This document shows, in pieces, positions 16,301 to 24,787 of a stretch of 37,006 nucleotides of DNA. A program made the position numbers and the translations under genes. The notes beneath the pieces were generated by a model. It was not told where the DNA came from. It saw only the letters and a program-made list of their open reading frames with translations, and searched no databases. Every line of letters starts with the position of its first letter. Position 1 is the first letter of the stretch. The DNA is from Deltaproteobacteria bacterium (GTDB lineage Bacteria > Desulfobacterota > Binatia > UBA9968): contig JACPSE010000207.1 of NCBI GenBank assembly GCA_016193465.1, forward strand, positions 1 through 37,006, given 5' to 3'.

Positions 16301-17374
16301 CTATTTGAGAAAGAGATCGCGAAAGATGTTATCGGCCTCGTTGCCGTGGACCGCCATCTCAGCCGGAAACAGCACGACCTTTTGCCCCTTCAGCGCTTCG
16401 GTCATTCGGCTCTTGATTCTCGGTTCCGGAAGGAGTTTCCCCGAAGCTTCATAGTAGGCCTGCTGCCCTTCGAGCGACGTGAACCAGTCGGCGAAGAGCA
16501 GGGCGGCGTTGGGGTGCGGAGCGCGCTCCGCGATAAATATCGGGGTGCCCTTCATTACAATGGGATCAGTTCTCACCCACTCCATCGGCGCGCCTTTCTC
16601 CTGGTAGTCCAGAATGCGATTGAGGTTGAGGCGCAGGTCCATCTTGTACGCGCCAGCCGCAAGCATCTCGGTCCGGGCGGTTGCCCCTGTCGCCAAAACA
16701 AGATTGTTCTTAGCGAGGGTTCTAAGATAATTTGTAGTCTTCTCTTTACCCCATGCGGCCCACAGCATCAGCACCCACTCGCCGCCAGCCCTGTCCATAG
16801 AGATCGAGCCTTTCCATTTTGGGTTCAAAAAATCTTCCCAGCCTTTGGGCGCTTCGGCGGGCGAGACGAGATTCGTATTGTACGCAGCCACGGTCGGAAG
16901 GATGTTCCGCGCAATCCAGTATCCTTCGCGATCTTTGTGCTGCGGGGACCAGTCCCTCGTGTTGGGCCAATCGTATTTTTTCATGAGGCCGGCCTTCTTC
17001 AGCTCCAATATGAAATCGATCTCGGCGCCCGAAACGTCGACGTTATAAACGCGCGCCCGCGCCTCGGAGAGCAGCTTCTCCCGAAGGACGGACTCGTCGG
17101 CTCTCCAATAGTCGACCTGGAGAAAGGGATACCTTTGTCGGAATTTGGCCAGGACGGGTTGCATCTCCTTTGCTTGGCCCTGATTCCAGAAGATCACCTT
17201 TCCTTCTTTCTTCGCGCTCTCGATGAGCCTCGCCTCTTTCTGTTTTTCGGTCTCGACGGCCGGAGACATGGCGGCGACTGTGACCTGAATTTCCGTAAGC
17301 CCGATCATAGAACCCATGAATATGGCGCCGGCTGCGATTAGGATCGCGAGCCCATAAGTATGTCGTCTCTTCAT
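16301..17374 (-). CDS. Extracellular solute-binding protein S2
   Basis: 357 residues with AAAGGAGG ahead of the ATG. Signal peptide about 8-36 (YGLAILIAAGAIFMGSMIGL). Mature signatures: KEARLIESAKKEGKVIFW, KKYDWPNTRDWSPQHKDREG, APKGWEDFLNPKWKGSIS, WAAWGKEKT, LRLNLNRILDYQEKGAP, EWVRTDPI, RAPHPNAALLFADWFTSLEG and end IFRDLFLK. In ferric-binding FbpA this region carries a Tyr-Tyr pair; here it reads NLNRIL, so iron binding is unlikely. It is most similar to S3. It sits immediately upstream (18 bases) of C1 and downstream of C2, part of the repeated binding-protein/CapA unit. Confidence 0.9.
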   Translation of the reverse strand: MKRRHTYGLAILIAAGAIFMGSMIGLTEIQVTVAAMSPAVETEKQKEARLIESAKKEGKVIFWNQGQAKEMQPVLAKFRQRYPFLQVDYWRADESVLREKLLSEARARVYNVDVSGAEIDFILELKKAGLMKKYDWPNTRDWSPQHKDREGYWIARNILPTVAAYNTNLVSPAEAPKGWEDFLNPKWKGSISMDRAGGEWVLMLWAAWGKEKTTNYLRTLAKNNLVLATGATARTEMLAAGAYKMDLRLNLNRILDYQEKGAPMEWVRTDPIVMKGTPIFIAERAPHPNAALLFADWFTSLEGQQAYYEASGKLLPEPRIKSRMTEALKGQKVVLFPAEMAVHGNEADNIFRDLFLK

Positions 17375-17444
17375 TGTATGAAGCCTCCTTTCTTAGACCT
17401 CACCTCTCGATGAAATCCTTACTGCTTCCCTAACATTCCCTGCT

Positions 17445-18584
17445 TCACTGCGGCCAAACCACAACCTCGTCACCCGATACCGTCAGTTCCGTGCCCAGCT
17501 CCTTGCTCCACTTTTTCGCATAATCCACCACCTGCTGGAACTCAGGCTCACCCCTAGTAACAAATCGCGGCTCTGAGCGTTCGTTGATCCATACAGGAAC
17601 AAACGAAACCCTGCTTAAACTCTTTCCTTTAATCAGGCACCGAGCCACTATAGCGTAATGCTTATCGTGGGGACCCCCGTATCTCGCCGATATCTCTTGC
17701 TCCCCGCGGCGATATATTTTGGACATTCTCTTTTCATATATGCCTGGCGGCAGCTTCAGATGGTGCGGGCTTTCCTCAGCGAAATTCCCCAAACTGTAGA
17801 ATATAACCGTGCCCTTGTAAATCTCTATGCCCTTGATGATGTGCGGATGGGAGCCCAGGATAAGATCGGCTCCCGCGTCAATAGCCCGGTGGCCGACGGC
17901 CAACTGATAATCGGCAAGCGCTCCGGCAATGAAATGGATCCCCCAGTGAAATGATACCACGACCACATCGGCCTGCTCTTTGGCCCGCTTGATATCTTTC
18001 TCCATCGCCGCCACATGATCTTCGCGCGGTATCGTGATCACTTTCGGTGGAGTTCCGGGCTCGTATTCCTGCTGCTCATAATAGGTCGCAATCTTAATCG
18101 GCGCGCATCCCGGCTTGTCCTCCCGCGCCTCGTATTCCTCGGGAAGAACCGAGTTGTAGTCTAAAAAGGCCACCCGGGTCCCCTTGCGCTCTATGATGAC
18201 CGGCCTCCGCGCCTCCTCGATATTTTTCCCCACGCCAGCGACCTCGATGCCGTTTCGCCGCAGCACCTCGATGCTGTCAACCAGTGCCTCGGGGCCGTAG
18301 TCGAAGCAGTGATTGCTTGCGTGGGTCACGAGATCGAAGCCCGCGTAAACAAGACATTTTACATTATCAGGATGGACCCGTGACTTATAGGTAGTTGGGC
18401 GCGTTCTGTATTGAAGCCACCCTTTCGTGGAAAAAGTGCGCTCGAGTTGGCAGAGGCGAATATCAGCCTCTCTGAGCTTCTCTTTGACCTCGGCAAAGAG
18501 TGATTCAATTGGCTCACCATATTCAATCCGCCTGGGACCGACATCGCCAACGGCGTAAATCATGACTTCACTATCGTTGCTCAT
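17445..18584 (-). CDS. CapA-like metallophosphoesterase C2, type A
   Basis: 379 residues from ATG 18584 after AAAAAGGGGGAACT, the same leader as C1; the frame is open to 18608. Metal motifs: YAVGDVGPRR, CQLERTF, HASNHCFDYG, SFHWGIHFIAGALADYQ, GSHPHIIKGIE and SLGNF. Type A features are STKGWLQYRTRPT in the N-terminal third, YEQQEYEPGTPPKV in the middle, and the RRGEQEISARYGGPHDK insert before the conserved C-terminal tail. No signal peptide. A 44-base stretch at 17830-17873 and a 38-base stretch at 17902-17939 are identical to C3, pointing to recent duplication or gene conversion. It lies between S3 and S2. Confidence 0.88.
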   Translation of the reverse strand: MSNDSEVMIYAVGDVGPRRIEYGEPIESLFAEVKEKLREADIRLCQLERTFSTKGWLQYRTRPTTYKSRVHPDNVKCLVYAGFDLVTHASNHCFDYGPEALVDSIEVLRRNGIEVAGVGKNIEEARRPVIIERKGTRVAFLDYNSVLPEEYEAREDKPGCAPIKIATYYEQQEYEPGTPPKVITIPREDHVAAMEKDIKRAKEQADVVVVSFHWGIHFIAGALADYQLAVGHRAIDAGADLILGSHPHIIKGIEIYKGTVIFYSLGNFAEESPHHLKLPPGIYEKRMSKIYRRGEQEISARYGGPHDKHYAIVARCLIKGKSLSRVSFVPVWINERSEPRFVTRGEPEFQQVVDYAKKWSKELGTELTVSGDEVVVWPQ

Positions 18585-18652
18585 AGTTCCCCCTTTTTGT
18601 GCAGTCATCCAATTGCTGCCATTGCCGGCTTCCCAAATTTCGGCGGGCGCTC

Positions 18653-19741
18653 CTATTTCAAAAAGATGTCGCGGAAAATCACATGGGCTTCGTTACCATG
18701 CTCCGTCATCTCGGCCGGAGTCAACACGACCTTCTGTCCTTTGAGGGCTTCGGTCATCCTGCTCTTGATTCTCGGGTCCGGAAGGAGTTTTCCCGACGCC
18801 TCATAGTACACCTGCTGCCCTTCGAGCGACGTGAACCAGTCGGCAAAGAGGATGGCGGCGTTAGGGTGCGGAGCCCGCTCCGCGATGAATATCGGGGTCC
18901 CTTTTGCGAGAATGGGATCGGTTCTCACCCACTCCAGCGGCGCGCCTTTCTTCTGATAGTCCAGGATGCGATTGAGGTTGAGGCGCAGGTCCATCTTGTA
19001 CGCGCCGGCCGCAAGCAGCTCAGTCCGCGCGGTTGCCCCCGCTCCCATGACAATATTGTTCTTAGCGAGGGTCTTGAGATAATTGACAGTCCTCTCCTTT
19101 CCCCACGCGGCCCACATCATGAGCACCCACTCGCCGCCATCCTTGTCCATCGAGATCGAACCTTTCCATTTCGGGTTCAAAAGATCGTCCCAGCTTTTGG
19201 GCGCCTCAGCGGGAGAAACGAGACTGGTATTATAGGTCACCACGGTAGCGAGGATGTTCCGGGCAATCCAGTATCCTTCGCGATCTTTATGCTGCGGAGA
19301 CCAATCCCTGGTATTGGGCCAATCGTATCTCTTCACGACCCCAGCTTTCTTCAGCTCTGATAGGATATCGATCTCGGCGCCCGAAATATCCACGTTATAA
19401 ACTCCCGCCCTGGCCTCGGAAACGATCTTTTGCAGGATACCTGCGTCGCTACCCCGCCAGAATTCAGTGGTGAGGAAGCCGTACCTCTGTCGAAACTTAC
19501 TAAAGACCTGTTCCCACTCCTTTGCGGATCCTGATTCCCAAAAAACCAGTTTTCCTTCCTTTTTTGCACCTTCCAGTAGTCTCGCCTCTCTTTGGTAATC
19601 GGTCTCTTGTAACCTTCCTGCAGCGGCGTACGCAGAGGCCGGCTCGAACGGGACTACCGAAATTAGCGTCCACGGCAGCCAAACCATAGAGGCAACCATG
19701 GCTAAAGCAGATATCCTCAAAATCGTCCTGGCTGTTTCCAT
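18653..19741 (-). CDS. Extracellular solute-binding protein S3
   Basis: 362 residues with TAAGGAGG before ATG 19741. Signal peptide about 7-40, ending near ASAYAAAG. Signatures: REARLLEGAKKEGKLVFW, KRYDWPNTRDWSPQHKDREG, APKSWDDLLNPKWKGSIS, MWAAWGKERT, LRLNLNRILDYQKKGAP, EWVRTDPIL, APHPNAAILFADWFTSLEG, end IFRDIFLK. It is nearly a twin of S2 in the C-terminal two thirds but differs in the N-terminal lobe (FWRGSDAGILQKIV against YWRADESVLREKLL). It is 68 bases upstream of C2 and 21 bases downstream of the chimeric gene. Confidence 0.9.
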   Translation of the reverse strand: METARTILRISALAMVASMVWLPWTLISVVPFEPASAYAAAGRLQETDYQREARLLEGAKKEGKLVFWESGSAKEWEQVFSKFRQRYGFLTTEFWRGSDAGILQKIVSEARAGVYNVDISGAEIDILSELKKAGVVKRYDWPNTRDWSPQHKDREGYWIARNILATVVTYNTSLVSPAEAPKSWDDLLNPKWKGSISMDKDGGEWVLMMWAAWGKERTVNYLKTLAKNNIVMGAGATARTELLAAGAYKMDLRLNLNRILDYQKKGAPLEWVRTDPILAKGTPIFIAERAPHPNAAILFADWFTSLEGQQVYYEASGKLLPDPRIKSRMTEALKGQKVVLTPAEMTEHGNEAHVIFRDIFLK

Positions 19742-19762
19742 CGGCCCGAAACCTCCTTACCC

Positions 19763-20047
19763 TTAAAGTCCTTGCTCATGCGGAAGAACCACGACCCCAT
19801 CCCCCTCCACCTCCGTGCCCAGTTCCTTACACCACTTTTGCATGTATGCGACCACGTCCTGAAATTCCGGCTCGCCCTGAGACAATAGGCGGGGCTCGGC
19901 CAAATCATTAATCAAGCCAGGACAAAAAGAAATCCTGCGAATCTTTTTGTGGCGAGAACCCGCCCCCCATGCTAACTTTGATTGTTGACTCATAAGAGCG
20001 GTGGCCAATAGCATACACAACAACAAACGACCTGCTCTCCTATCCAT
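19763..20047 (-). CDS. Chimeric small protein: solute-binding-protein-like signal peptide joined to a CapA-type C-terminus
   Basis: 94 residues from ATG 20047, with AAGGAG seven bases upstream. Residues 1-30 (RRAGRLLLCMLLATALMSQQ) form a signal peptide resembling that of S4 (LLLALLVATALM). From about residue 35 the sequence is the C-terminal tail of the CapA-like family: KKIRRISFCPGLINDLAEPR, GEPEFQDVVAYMQKWCKELG, GDGVVVL, closest to C5. The metal-binding catalytic part is absent. The simplest origin is one deletion running from the signal-peptide region of a solute-binding gene into the end of the CapA gene behind it, joining them in frame. It may be a remnant or a new exported protein; an intact frame with a good ribosome site leaves both open. 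Confidence 0.7.
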   Translation of the reverse strand: MDRRAGRLLLCMLLATALMSQQSKLAWGAGSRHKKIRRISFCPGLINDLAEPRLLSQGEPEFQDVVAYMQKWCKELGTEVEGDGVVVLPHEQGL

Positions 20048-20108
20048 GTCCGGACTCCTTAAGCAGAAAAATGGCTTCTGCGGAGAATAGATGCAAACCT
20101 TACCGTCT

Positions 20109-21164
20109 TTATTTCCAGAAAATCTCCTGAAAGATTTTGTTAGCCTCATTCCCATGCACGGCAAGCTCAGCCGGCGTAAATACGACCTTGAGCGTCTTGA
20201 TGGCATCAGCCAACCTGCTCCTGACTCCGGGATGCGGCACCACTCTTCGGGAGATATCGTAGTATCCCTGCTGCCCTTCTAAGGAAGTCAACCAGTCGGC
20301 AAACAGCATGGCGGCGTTCGGGTGCGGCGCATGCTCCGCGATGAACATGGGCGTGCCCTTTGCTAGTACGGGATCGCTTCTCACCCACTCTAAAGGAGCC
20401 CCCTTCTCCTGGTATTCGAGTATAAAATTAAGGTTCATCCGCGCATCGATTTTGAATGCGCCAGCAGCAAGCATCTGAGCTTGCGCCGTCACTCCCGACC
20501 CTAAAATAGGATTGTTCTTCGAAAGCTGCCTCAAGTAACTGACCACCTCCTCCTTGCCCCATGCCGCCCACAGCATCAGCACCCAATCGCCCGCATCTTT
20601 GTCTATGGACAACGTGCCCTTCCACTTGGGATCCAAAAGGTTTTTCCAACCCTTCGGCGCTTCTGCTGCGGAAACTAACGTGGTGTTATAAGCAATGACT
20701 ACAGGAAGAATATTCCGCGCGACCCAATAACCATCCGAATCTCTGTAGTTTGGAGACCAACCCTTAGTGTTCGGCCAGTCGTGCTTCTTCATCAGCCGAG
20801 CCTTCTTTAACTCCAGCAGATACTCGAGATCTGTTACCGAGACATCAGCGTTATACACTCCTGCTCTCGCCTCAGAGAGAAATTTCTGATGGCGATCGGC
20901 AGATCCTGCTCTCCAATATTCTGTCTTGAGGAATGGATATTTCTGACGGAATTTTGCAAGCAGTTGCTCAGTCTCCTTTGCCGGACTTGAGCTCCAGTGG
21001 ACGAGTTTTCCCTCTTTCTTCGCCCCTTCAATGAGTCTTGTCTCTCTCTGAGCCATCGTCTCCTGAGAGGACGCCATCGAAGCATAGATAGAGCCTGACA
21101 GCAGAATGCCCATCAGAGCAGTTGCAACTAATAGAGCCAGCAATAGAGAGGCAAGCTTCGTCAC
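20109..21164 (-). CDS. Extracellular solute-binding protein S4
   Basis: 351 residues from GTG 21164, chosen because AAGGAGG stands seven bases upstream; the frame is open to 21233. Signal peptide about 2-28 (KLASLLLALLVATALMGILL). Signatures: RETRLIEGAKKEGKLVHW, KKHDWPNTKGWSPNYRDSDG, APKGWKNLLDPKWKGTLSI, WAAWGKEEV, ARMNLNFILEYQEKGAP, EWVRSDPVL, HAPHPNAAMLFADWLTSLEG, end IFQEIFWK. It belongs to the S2/S3/S8 subgroup. It lies 84 bases downstream of C3 and 61 bases upstream of the chimeric gene, whose signal peptide resembles its own. Confidence 0.9.
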   Translation of the reverse strand: MTKLASLLLALLVATALMGILLSGSIYASMASSQETMAQRETRLIEGAKKEGKLVHWSSSPAKETEQLLAKFRQKYPFLKTEYWRAGSADRHQKFLSEARAGVYNADVSVTDLEYLLELKKARLMKKHDWPNTKGWSPNYRDSDGYWVARNILPVVIAYNTTLVSAAEAPKGWKNLLDPKWKGTLSIDKDAGDWVLMLWAAWGKEEVVSYLRQLSKNNPILGSGVTAQAQMLAAGAFKIDARMNLNFILEYQEKGAPLEWVRSDPVLAKGTPMFIAEHAPHPNAAMLFADWLTSLEGQQGYYDISRRVVPHPGVRSRLADAIKTLKVVFTPAELAVHGNEANKIFQEIFWK

Positions 21165-21248
21165 ATTCGAGCCTCCTTCGTAGAAGGGCATTGATGTCGA
21201 TGCCAATTGCCGGAAGCTAAGGACCGTCCTCACAGTATCAGCCAGTTC

Positions 21249-22397
21249 CTAAGCTTGAGGCCACACCACAACCTCATCATCTTCAACCTTCAGCGCGGTG
21301 CCTAACTCCCGGCACCACTTGTCCACGTAACCCACCACCTCTTCAAATTCCGGCTCCGTATGTGTGAGAAATCTCGGTTCTGCACGTTGGTTGACCCATC
21401 CAGGATAGAAAGAAATTTTCTTGATCGCCTTTCCCACGATCAGGCACTCAACCATCATCGTATAGCGCTTATCCCCTGGTCCACCGTACCTCTCCCCACC
21501 GGCTTCATCCTCTCCCGCACGATAAATCCGTGACATAACCCTAGGAAAGACACCTTTTGGCGGCTTTAAGTGATGCGGCGTTTCCTCAGCAAAATTCCCT
21601 AAACTGTAAAAGATAACCTTGCCCTTGTAGATCTCGATTCCCTTGATGATGTGCGGATGGGAGCCCAGGATAAGATCGGCTCCGGCGTCAATCGCCCTGT
21701 GCCCAACCGTAAACTGATAATCGGCAAGCGCTCCGGCAATGAAATGGATGCCCCAATGAAATGAAACCACAACCACATCGGCCTGCTCTTTAGCCCGCCG
21801 GATATCTTTTTCCATCGCTACAACATGCTCTTCGCGTGGTATCGTGATCACCTTCGGCGGCGTTCCCGGCTCGTATTCCTGCTGCTCGTAATAGGTCGCA
21901 ATCTTAATCGGCGCGCATCCCGGCTTGTCCTCCCGCGCCTCCCACTCCTCCGGCAAGACAGAATTGTAGTCCAGAAAAGCCACCCTGGTTCCCTTGCGCT
22001 CCAAGATCGCTGGGCTCCTTGCCTCCTCCAGATTCCTGCCAACACCAATTACCTCGATGCCGTTTCTTCGCAACACTTCAATTGAGTCGACCAGAGACTC
22101 CGGCCCATAGTCAAAGCAGTGATTGCTCGCATTCGTGACAAGATGAAAACCAGCATAGACCAAAGACTTCACATTGTCAGGATGAACACGGGCATACCAG
22201 GTTGTAGGACGAGACCTGTATTGCAGCCAACCTTTAGTTGAGAAATTGCGCTCGAGCTGGCAGAGGGCGATGTCAGCTTCCCCGATCTTGTCGGCGACCA
22301 TCGCAAACAGCGACTCCGGCGGTTCGCCATACTCAATCCGCCTGGGGCCCACGTCTCCAACGGCGTGTATAACTACAATATCCTGATCAGGCTTCAT
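21249..22397 (-). CDS. CapA-like metallophosphoesterase C3, type A
   Basis: 382 residues from ATG 22397 (CGGGGAG upstream; frame open to 22421). Metal motifs: IHAVGDVGPRR, CQLERNF, NASNHCFDYG, SFHWGIHFIAGALADYQ, GSHPHIIKGIE, SLGNF. Type A markers are STKGWLQYRSRPTTW, YEQQEYEPGTPPKV and the YGGPGDKRY segment. The N-terminal 50 residues (GEPPESLF, MVADKIGEADIALCQL) look more like C4, while the middle matches C2 at nucleotide level, so it may be a mosaic. It is cytosolic by prediction. It lies directly behind C4 with 71 bases between, the only place in the array where two CapA-like genes are adjacent. Confidence 0.88.
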   Translation of the reverse strand: MKPDQDIVVIHAVGDVGPRRIEYGEPPESLFAMVADKIGEADIALCQLERNFSTKGWLQYRSRPTTWYARVHPDNVKSLVYAGFHLVTNASNHCFDYGPESLVDSIEVLRRNGIEVIGVGRNLEEARSPAILERKGTRVAFLDYNSVLPEEWEAREDKPGCAPIKIATYYEQQEYEPGTPPKVITIPREEHVVAMEKDIRRAKEQADVVVVSFHWGIHFIAGALADYQFTVGHRAIDAGADLILGSHPHIIKGIEIYKGKVIFYSLGNFAEETPHHLKPPKGVFPRVMSRIYRAGEDEAGGERYGGPGDKRYTMMVECLIVGKAIKKISFYPGWVNQRAEPRFLTHTEPEFEEVVGYVDKWCRELGTALKVEDDEVVVWPQA

Positions 22398-22468
22398 GGT
22401 TTGGCTCCCCGTTCGGAGCATGGTCGAAAGAGACTGCTAACGAATACAAAGCTGCCTGGATCGAGAAG

Positions 22469-23620
22469 TTACTGTTTACTCTGAGAGTAGACAACAACCT
22501 CATCACCTTGTACCGTCAATTCCGTACCCAGTTCCCGAGACCACTTCTCCACATATTCCACAACCTCCTGAAACTCAGGTTCGCCATGAGCCACGAAGCG
22601 TGGCTCCGCCACATCATTAATCCAACCCGGAAGAAATGAAATCTTTTGAATTTTTTTGCCCGTAATCAAACACCTGACCATCAGGGTATAGCGCTTATCG
22701 CGCTGTTTGTTATACCGGGCTCCGGGTTCATGTATCGAATAGCCGTACTTGGGACTCGACCGCGTACTGACAGTGCCTGGTGGCGGCGGCAAATGGTGCG
22801 GCGACTCTTCAGCAAAATTGCCCAGGCTGTAGAAGATTGTTTTGCCTTTGTAGATCTCTATGCCCTTGACGAGGTGGGCGTGCGTACCAAAAATAATATC
22901 GGCCCCCGCATCAATGGCCCTGTGGCCGACCGTAAATTGATAATCAGCCAACATCCCGGGAATGTGGTGTATCCCCCAATGAAAAGAAACCACGACTACA
23001 TCTGCCTTCTCTCTCGCGCGCGTGATGTCCTCCTCCATCGCGAGGACATCGTCTTCCCGAGGGATTGTTATCACTCTGGGCGGGGTTCCCGCCTGATACT
23101 CCTGTGCCTCATAATAGGTCGCCACTTTGATCGGCGCACACCCGGGTTTGTCTTCACGCGCCTCATACTCGTCGGGAAGAACCGAGTTGTAATCCAAAAA
23201 TGCCACTTTCGTTCCCTTGCGCTCCAAAATGGCCGCCCTGCGGGCCTCCTCCAGATTACTGCCAACTCCAATCACTTCAATCCCATGGGCTCGCAACACT
23301 TCAATGGACTCTAAGAGAGATTCAGGCCCATAGTCATAAGTATGGTTGCTGGCGTTGGTGACAAGATGAAACCCGGCGTACACGAGAGATTTCACATTGT
23401 CAGGATGAACACGGGAATGCCACGTCGACTGAGCCCTGTATTGAAGCGCGCCTTTGGTTGAAAAAGTCCGTTCCAGTTGGCAGAGGGCGATATCAGCTTC
23501 CTTAATCTTGTCTGCCACCATCGTGAAAAGCGATTCGACCGGCTCACCATATTCAATGCGCCTCGGAGATGTGTCTCCGACCGCATGGATAATGACGGTT
23601 TGGGCTCCGTTAACGCTCAT
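22469..23620 (-). CDS. CapA-like metallophosphoesterase C4, type B
   Basis: 383 residues from ATG 23620 (GGGAGG upstream; frame open to 23650). Motifs: IHAVGDTSPRR, CQLERTF, NASNHTYDYG, SFHWGIHHIPGMLADYQ, GTHAHLVKGIE, SLGNF. Type B markers are YEAQEYQAGTPPRV, SPKYGYSIHEPGARYNKQRD in the late insert, and PGWINDVAEPRF in the tail. A 41-base stretch (22917-22957) is identical to C1 (15585-15625). NASNHTYDYG has Thr-Tyr where the others have Cys-Phe. It lies 111 bases after S5 and precedes C3. Confidence 0.88.
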   Translation of the reverse strand: MSVNGAQTVIIHAVGDTSPRRIEYGEPVESLFTMVADKIKEADIALCQLERTFSTKGALQYRAQSTWHSRVHPDNVKSLVYAGFHLVTNASNHTYDYGPESLLESIEVLRAHGIEVIGVGSNLEEARRAAILERKGTKVAFLDYNSVLPDEYEAREDKPGCAPIKVATYYEAQEYQAGTPPRVITIPREDDVLAMEEDITRAREKADVVVVSFHWGIHHIPGMLADYQFTVGHRAIDAGADIIFGTHAHLVKGIEIYKGKTIFYSLGNFAEESPHHLPPPPGTVSTRSSPKYGYSIHEPGARYNKQRDKRYTLMVRCLITGKKIQKISFLPGWINDVAEPRFVAHGEPEFQEVVEYVEKWSRELGTELTVQGDEVVVYSQSKQ

Positions 23621-23731
23621 GTTTGCCTCCCATTTTTGGTCGCGTCGCAATCGAATCGTTGGCAGAGTAACCGGTTAAGGTGTTTTCCATTCCACGATCC
23701 TCTTTTGATCCTGCGCTTGGCGTTGAACTAA

Positions 23732-24787
23732 TCATTTCCAGAAAATATCGCGGAATATTTTCTCCGCCTCATTGGAATGGACGGCAATATCCGCCGGCGT
23801 CACCGCGACTTTGAGACCCTTTAACGGTTCAGCGAACCTGGTCTTAACCCTAGGGTCCGGCACAGGCGATAATGTTGTATCGTAATACGCCTGCTGTCCT
23901 TCCAACGAGGTAAACCAATCAGCAAAAAGGATCGCTGCATTCGGATGCGGTGCATGCTGGGCAATAAAAATAGGTGTGGACTTTTCTAAAACGGCCGGAT
24001 CCGTCCGCGCAAACTCTAGAGGGGCTCCCTTATCCTGATACTGCACTAGCCTGTGCAGGCTAATCGCCATATCGATGGGGATCGCGCCGGCCGCAAGAAG
24101 CTCAAGTCGCTGCGATTGGTTCCCGCTCAACACAACATTCCTGGACAACTGCTTCAAAAAACTTATTGCCTTCTCCTTCCCCCAGGCCGACCACAACATG
24201 AGTACCCAATCGGCGCTATCCTTATCAATTTGGATCTTCCCCTTCCATTTAGGATCCAAAAGATTTTCCCATCTCTTGGGAAGCTGGTTGGGAGGGACCA
24301 ACTGGGTGTTATAAGCAATTACTTTCAGCGACCTCAGGCGAGTAACCCAGTATCCTTCCGTGTCCTTCTGGCTAGCAGGCCACCCGCCCGTACTGGGCCA
24401 ATGGTATTTCTTCATTAGCCCGGCTTTCTTTAGCTCCTCGACATAGTCCAGGTCGGTGCCGCCGATATCAAAGTTGTGCACTCCCGCCTTACCCTCTGTT
24501 ATTTGTTTTTGGAAAAGGGCGGTACTTCCAGCCCTCCAATACTCTGTCCTCAGAAATGGGTATCGGTTGCGAAACTTGGCCAGCATAGTCTCGCTTTCCT
24601 TGGCTGGGGACTGGTTCCAGAAAATTAACGCCCCGTCTTTTTTGGCCGCGTCAATAAGTCTCGCCTCTCTCTCCTTTTCAGGTTCTTGTGACGCTCCCGT
24701 GGTCGGAACTAGCGTGAACCCGACAACAGAGACACCCAACATCCAACAACCAACGGCTCGTACTGCTAACAAACGAACGACCTTCAT
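23732..24787 (-). CDS. Extracellular solute-binding protein S5
   Basis: 351 residues. Start and M4 stop overlap as ATGA (24784-24787) with AGGAGGG upstream, so translation is coupled to M4. Signal peptide about 3-33 (LLAVRAVGCWMLGVSVVGFT). Signatures: REARLIDAAKKDGALIFW, KKYHWPSTGGWPASQKDTEG, LPKRWENLLDPKWKGKIQI, WSAWGKEKA, MAISLHRLVQYQDKGAP, EFARTDPAVLEKSTP, HAPHPNAAILFADWFTSLEG, end IFRDIFWK. It defines a subgroup with the broken S7: SLHRLV replaces the NLNRIL of S2/S3/S8, and FARTDPAVLEKSTP replaces WVRTDPIL-KGTP, so the ligand probably differs. Coupling to a PrpD-type enzyme links binding protein and catabolism. Confidence 0.9.
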   Translation of the reverse strand: MKVVRLLAVRAVGCWMLGVSVVGFTLVPTTGASQEPEKEREARLIDAAKKDGALIFWNQSPAKESETMLAKFRNRYPFLRTEYWRAGSTALFQKQITEGKAGVHNFDIGGTDLDYVEELKKAGLMKKYHWPSTGGWPASQKDTEGYWVTRLRSLKVIAYNTQLVPPNQLPKRWENLLDPKWKGKIQIDKDSADWVLMLWSAWGKEKAISFLKQLSRNVVLSGNQSQRLELLAAGAIPIDMAISLHRLVQYQDKGAPLEFARTDPAVLEKSTPIFIAQHAPHPNAAILFADWFTSLEGQQAYYDTTLSPVPDPRVKTRFAEPLKGLKVAVTPADIAVHSNEAEKIFRDIFWK

